A stretch of 64,000 nt of DNA from positions 2,232,001-2,296,000 of the forward strand of contig NZ_CP022315.1 of assembly GCF_002216775.1 (NCBI RefSeq), in the 5' to 3' direction. This document shows, piece after piece, positions 63,920-64,000 of this stretch. A program made the translations under genes and the position numbers. The stretch's first letter is position 1. Every line of letters starts with the position of its first letter. The notes beneath the pieces were generated by a model. The model was not told where the DNA came from. It did no database searches and saw only the letters and a program-made list of their open reading frames with translations. This DNA is from Virgibacillus phasianinus. GTDB taxonomy: Bacteria; Bacillota; Bacilli; Bacillales; Amphibacillaceae.

Positions 63920-64000
63920 ATGATAAATTTATTAGGTTTTATTGCGGCATTGCTGTTTTGTTTTGCCATACGCCAGCTATGTTTCAATAAAGAGGATACA
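63920..64000 (+). CDS. Start of a membrane protein gene, cut by the window edge
   Basis: 27 codons are in view: MINLLGFIAALLFCFAIRQL and on, a hydrophobic N-terminal segment followed by CFNKEDT. TTGGAGG lies nine bases before the ATG. It follows narI closely and may belong to the nar operon. The product cannot be named from so little. Confidence 0.55.
   Translation, partial: MINLLGFIAALLFCFAIRQLCFNKEDT

Overview
The window is chromosomal DNA of a low-GC, spore-forming Gram-positive bacterium of the Bacillaceae, most like the moderately halophilic genera (Virgibacillus, Oceanobacillus, Lentibacillus). The evidence is the Bacillus-type gene content (cvfB, ytaF, tcyABC, glpFK, narGHJI, a preQ1-I riboswitch before queF), strong AGGAGG ribosome binding sites, abundant Rho-independent terminators, two NhaC-family sodium/proton antiporters and two families of short intergenic repeats. 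The genus is an inference. No rRNA, tRNA, CRISPR array, phage or transposase gene was seen.

Layout. 1-2.6 kb: the 3' end of nadA and two alpha/beta hydrolases. 2.6-9.4 kb: a tightly packed seven-gene minus-strand operon (rfbA, rfbB, GT2 glycosyltransferase, wecD-like acetyltransferase, SMR-type small membrane protein, wecE, multi-pass membrane protein). It should make dTDP-4-acetamido-4,6-dideoxygalactose, load it on a lipid carrier, flip it and attach it to a surface polymer. 9.4-16.3 kb: an intergenic repeat, preQ1 riboswitch-queF, a carboxylesterase, a YjiH-type membrane protein, an orphan BceAB-type ABC transporter with a BceR-like operator, and a VanZ-family protein. 16.3-21.8 kb: glycerol and dihydroxyacetone use (glpFK behind a cre site and a terminator leader, then dhaKLM).

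21.8-34.5 kb is mostly housekeeping: an HAD phosphatase, an MtnE-like aminotransferase with an unusual leader, an M3 oligopeptidase, 3-methyladenine DNA glycosylase, a tcyABC-type cystine transporter, cvfB behind a long structured leader, a CHY zinc finger protein, a ferredoxin and an NhaC antiporter.

35-50.9 kb is the most distinctive part. A GntR regulator and a 14-gene plus-strand operon carry nearly identical operators placed between the -35 and -10 of both promoters. The operon combines the homoprotocatechuate (4-hydroxyphenylacetate) meta-cleavage pathway (hpaE, B, D, C, G1, G2, F and a DapA-type aldolase) with a phenylalanine dehydrogenase-like gene (frameshifted in this sequence), a complete 2-oxoacid dehydrogenase complex (E1alpha, E1beta, E2, E3) and an NhaC-type transporter. 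Together these look like a route from aromatic amino acids through aryl-pyruvates and aryl-acetates to central metabolites.

50.9-56 kb: arylamine N-acetyltransferase and an MFS transporter, a 32-residue basic protein, an SDR enzyme without the usual catalytic Tyr/Lys, a ZIP metal transporter and ytaF with an EF-hand-like loop. 56-64 kb: a respiratory nitrate reductase operon (narGHJI) preceded by four small genes, one hemerythrin-like. All sit behind a perfect FNR box at the class II position. The window ends inside the next gene.

Four copies of a MITE-like repeat (about 9.6, 19.0, 34.5 and 55.0 kb) lie between transcription units. Two carry, and a third carries a truncated copy of, a second palindromic element nested inside the first.
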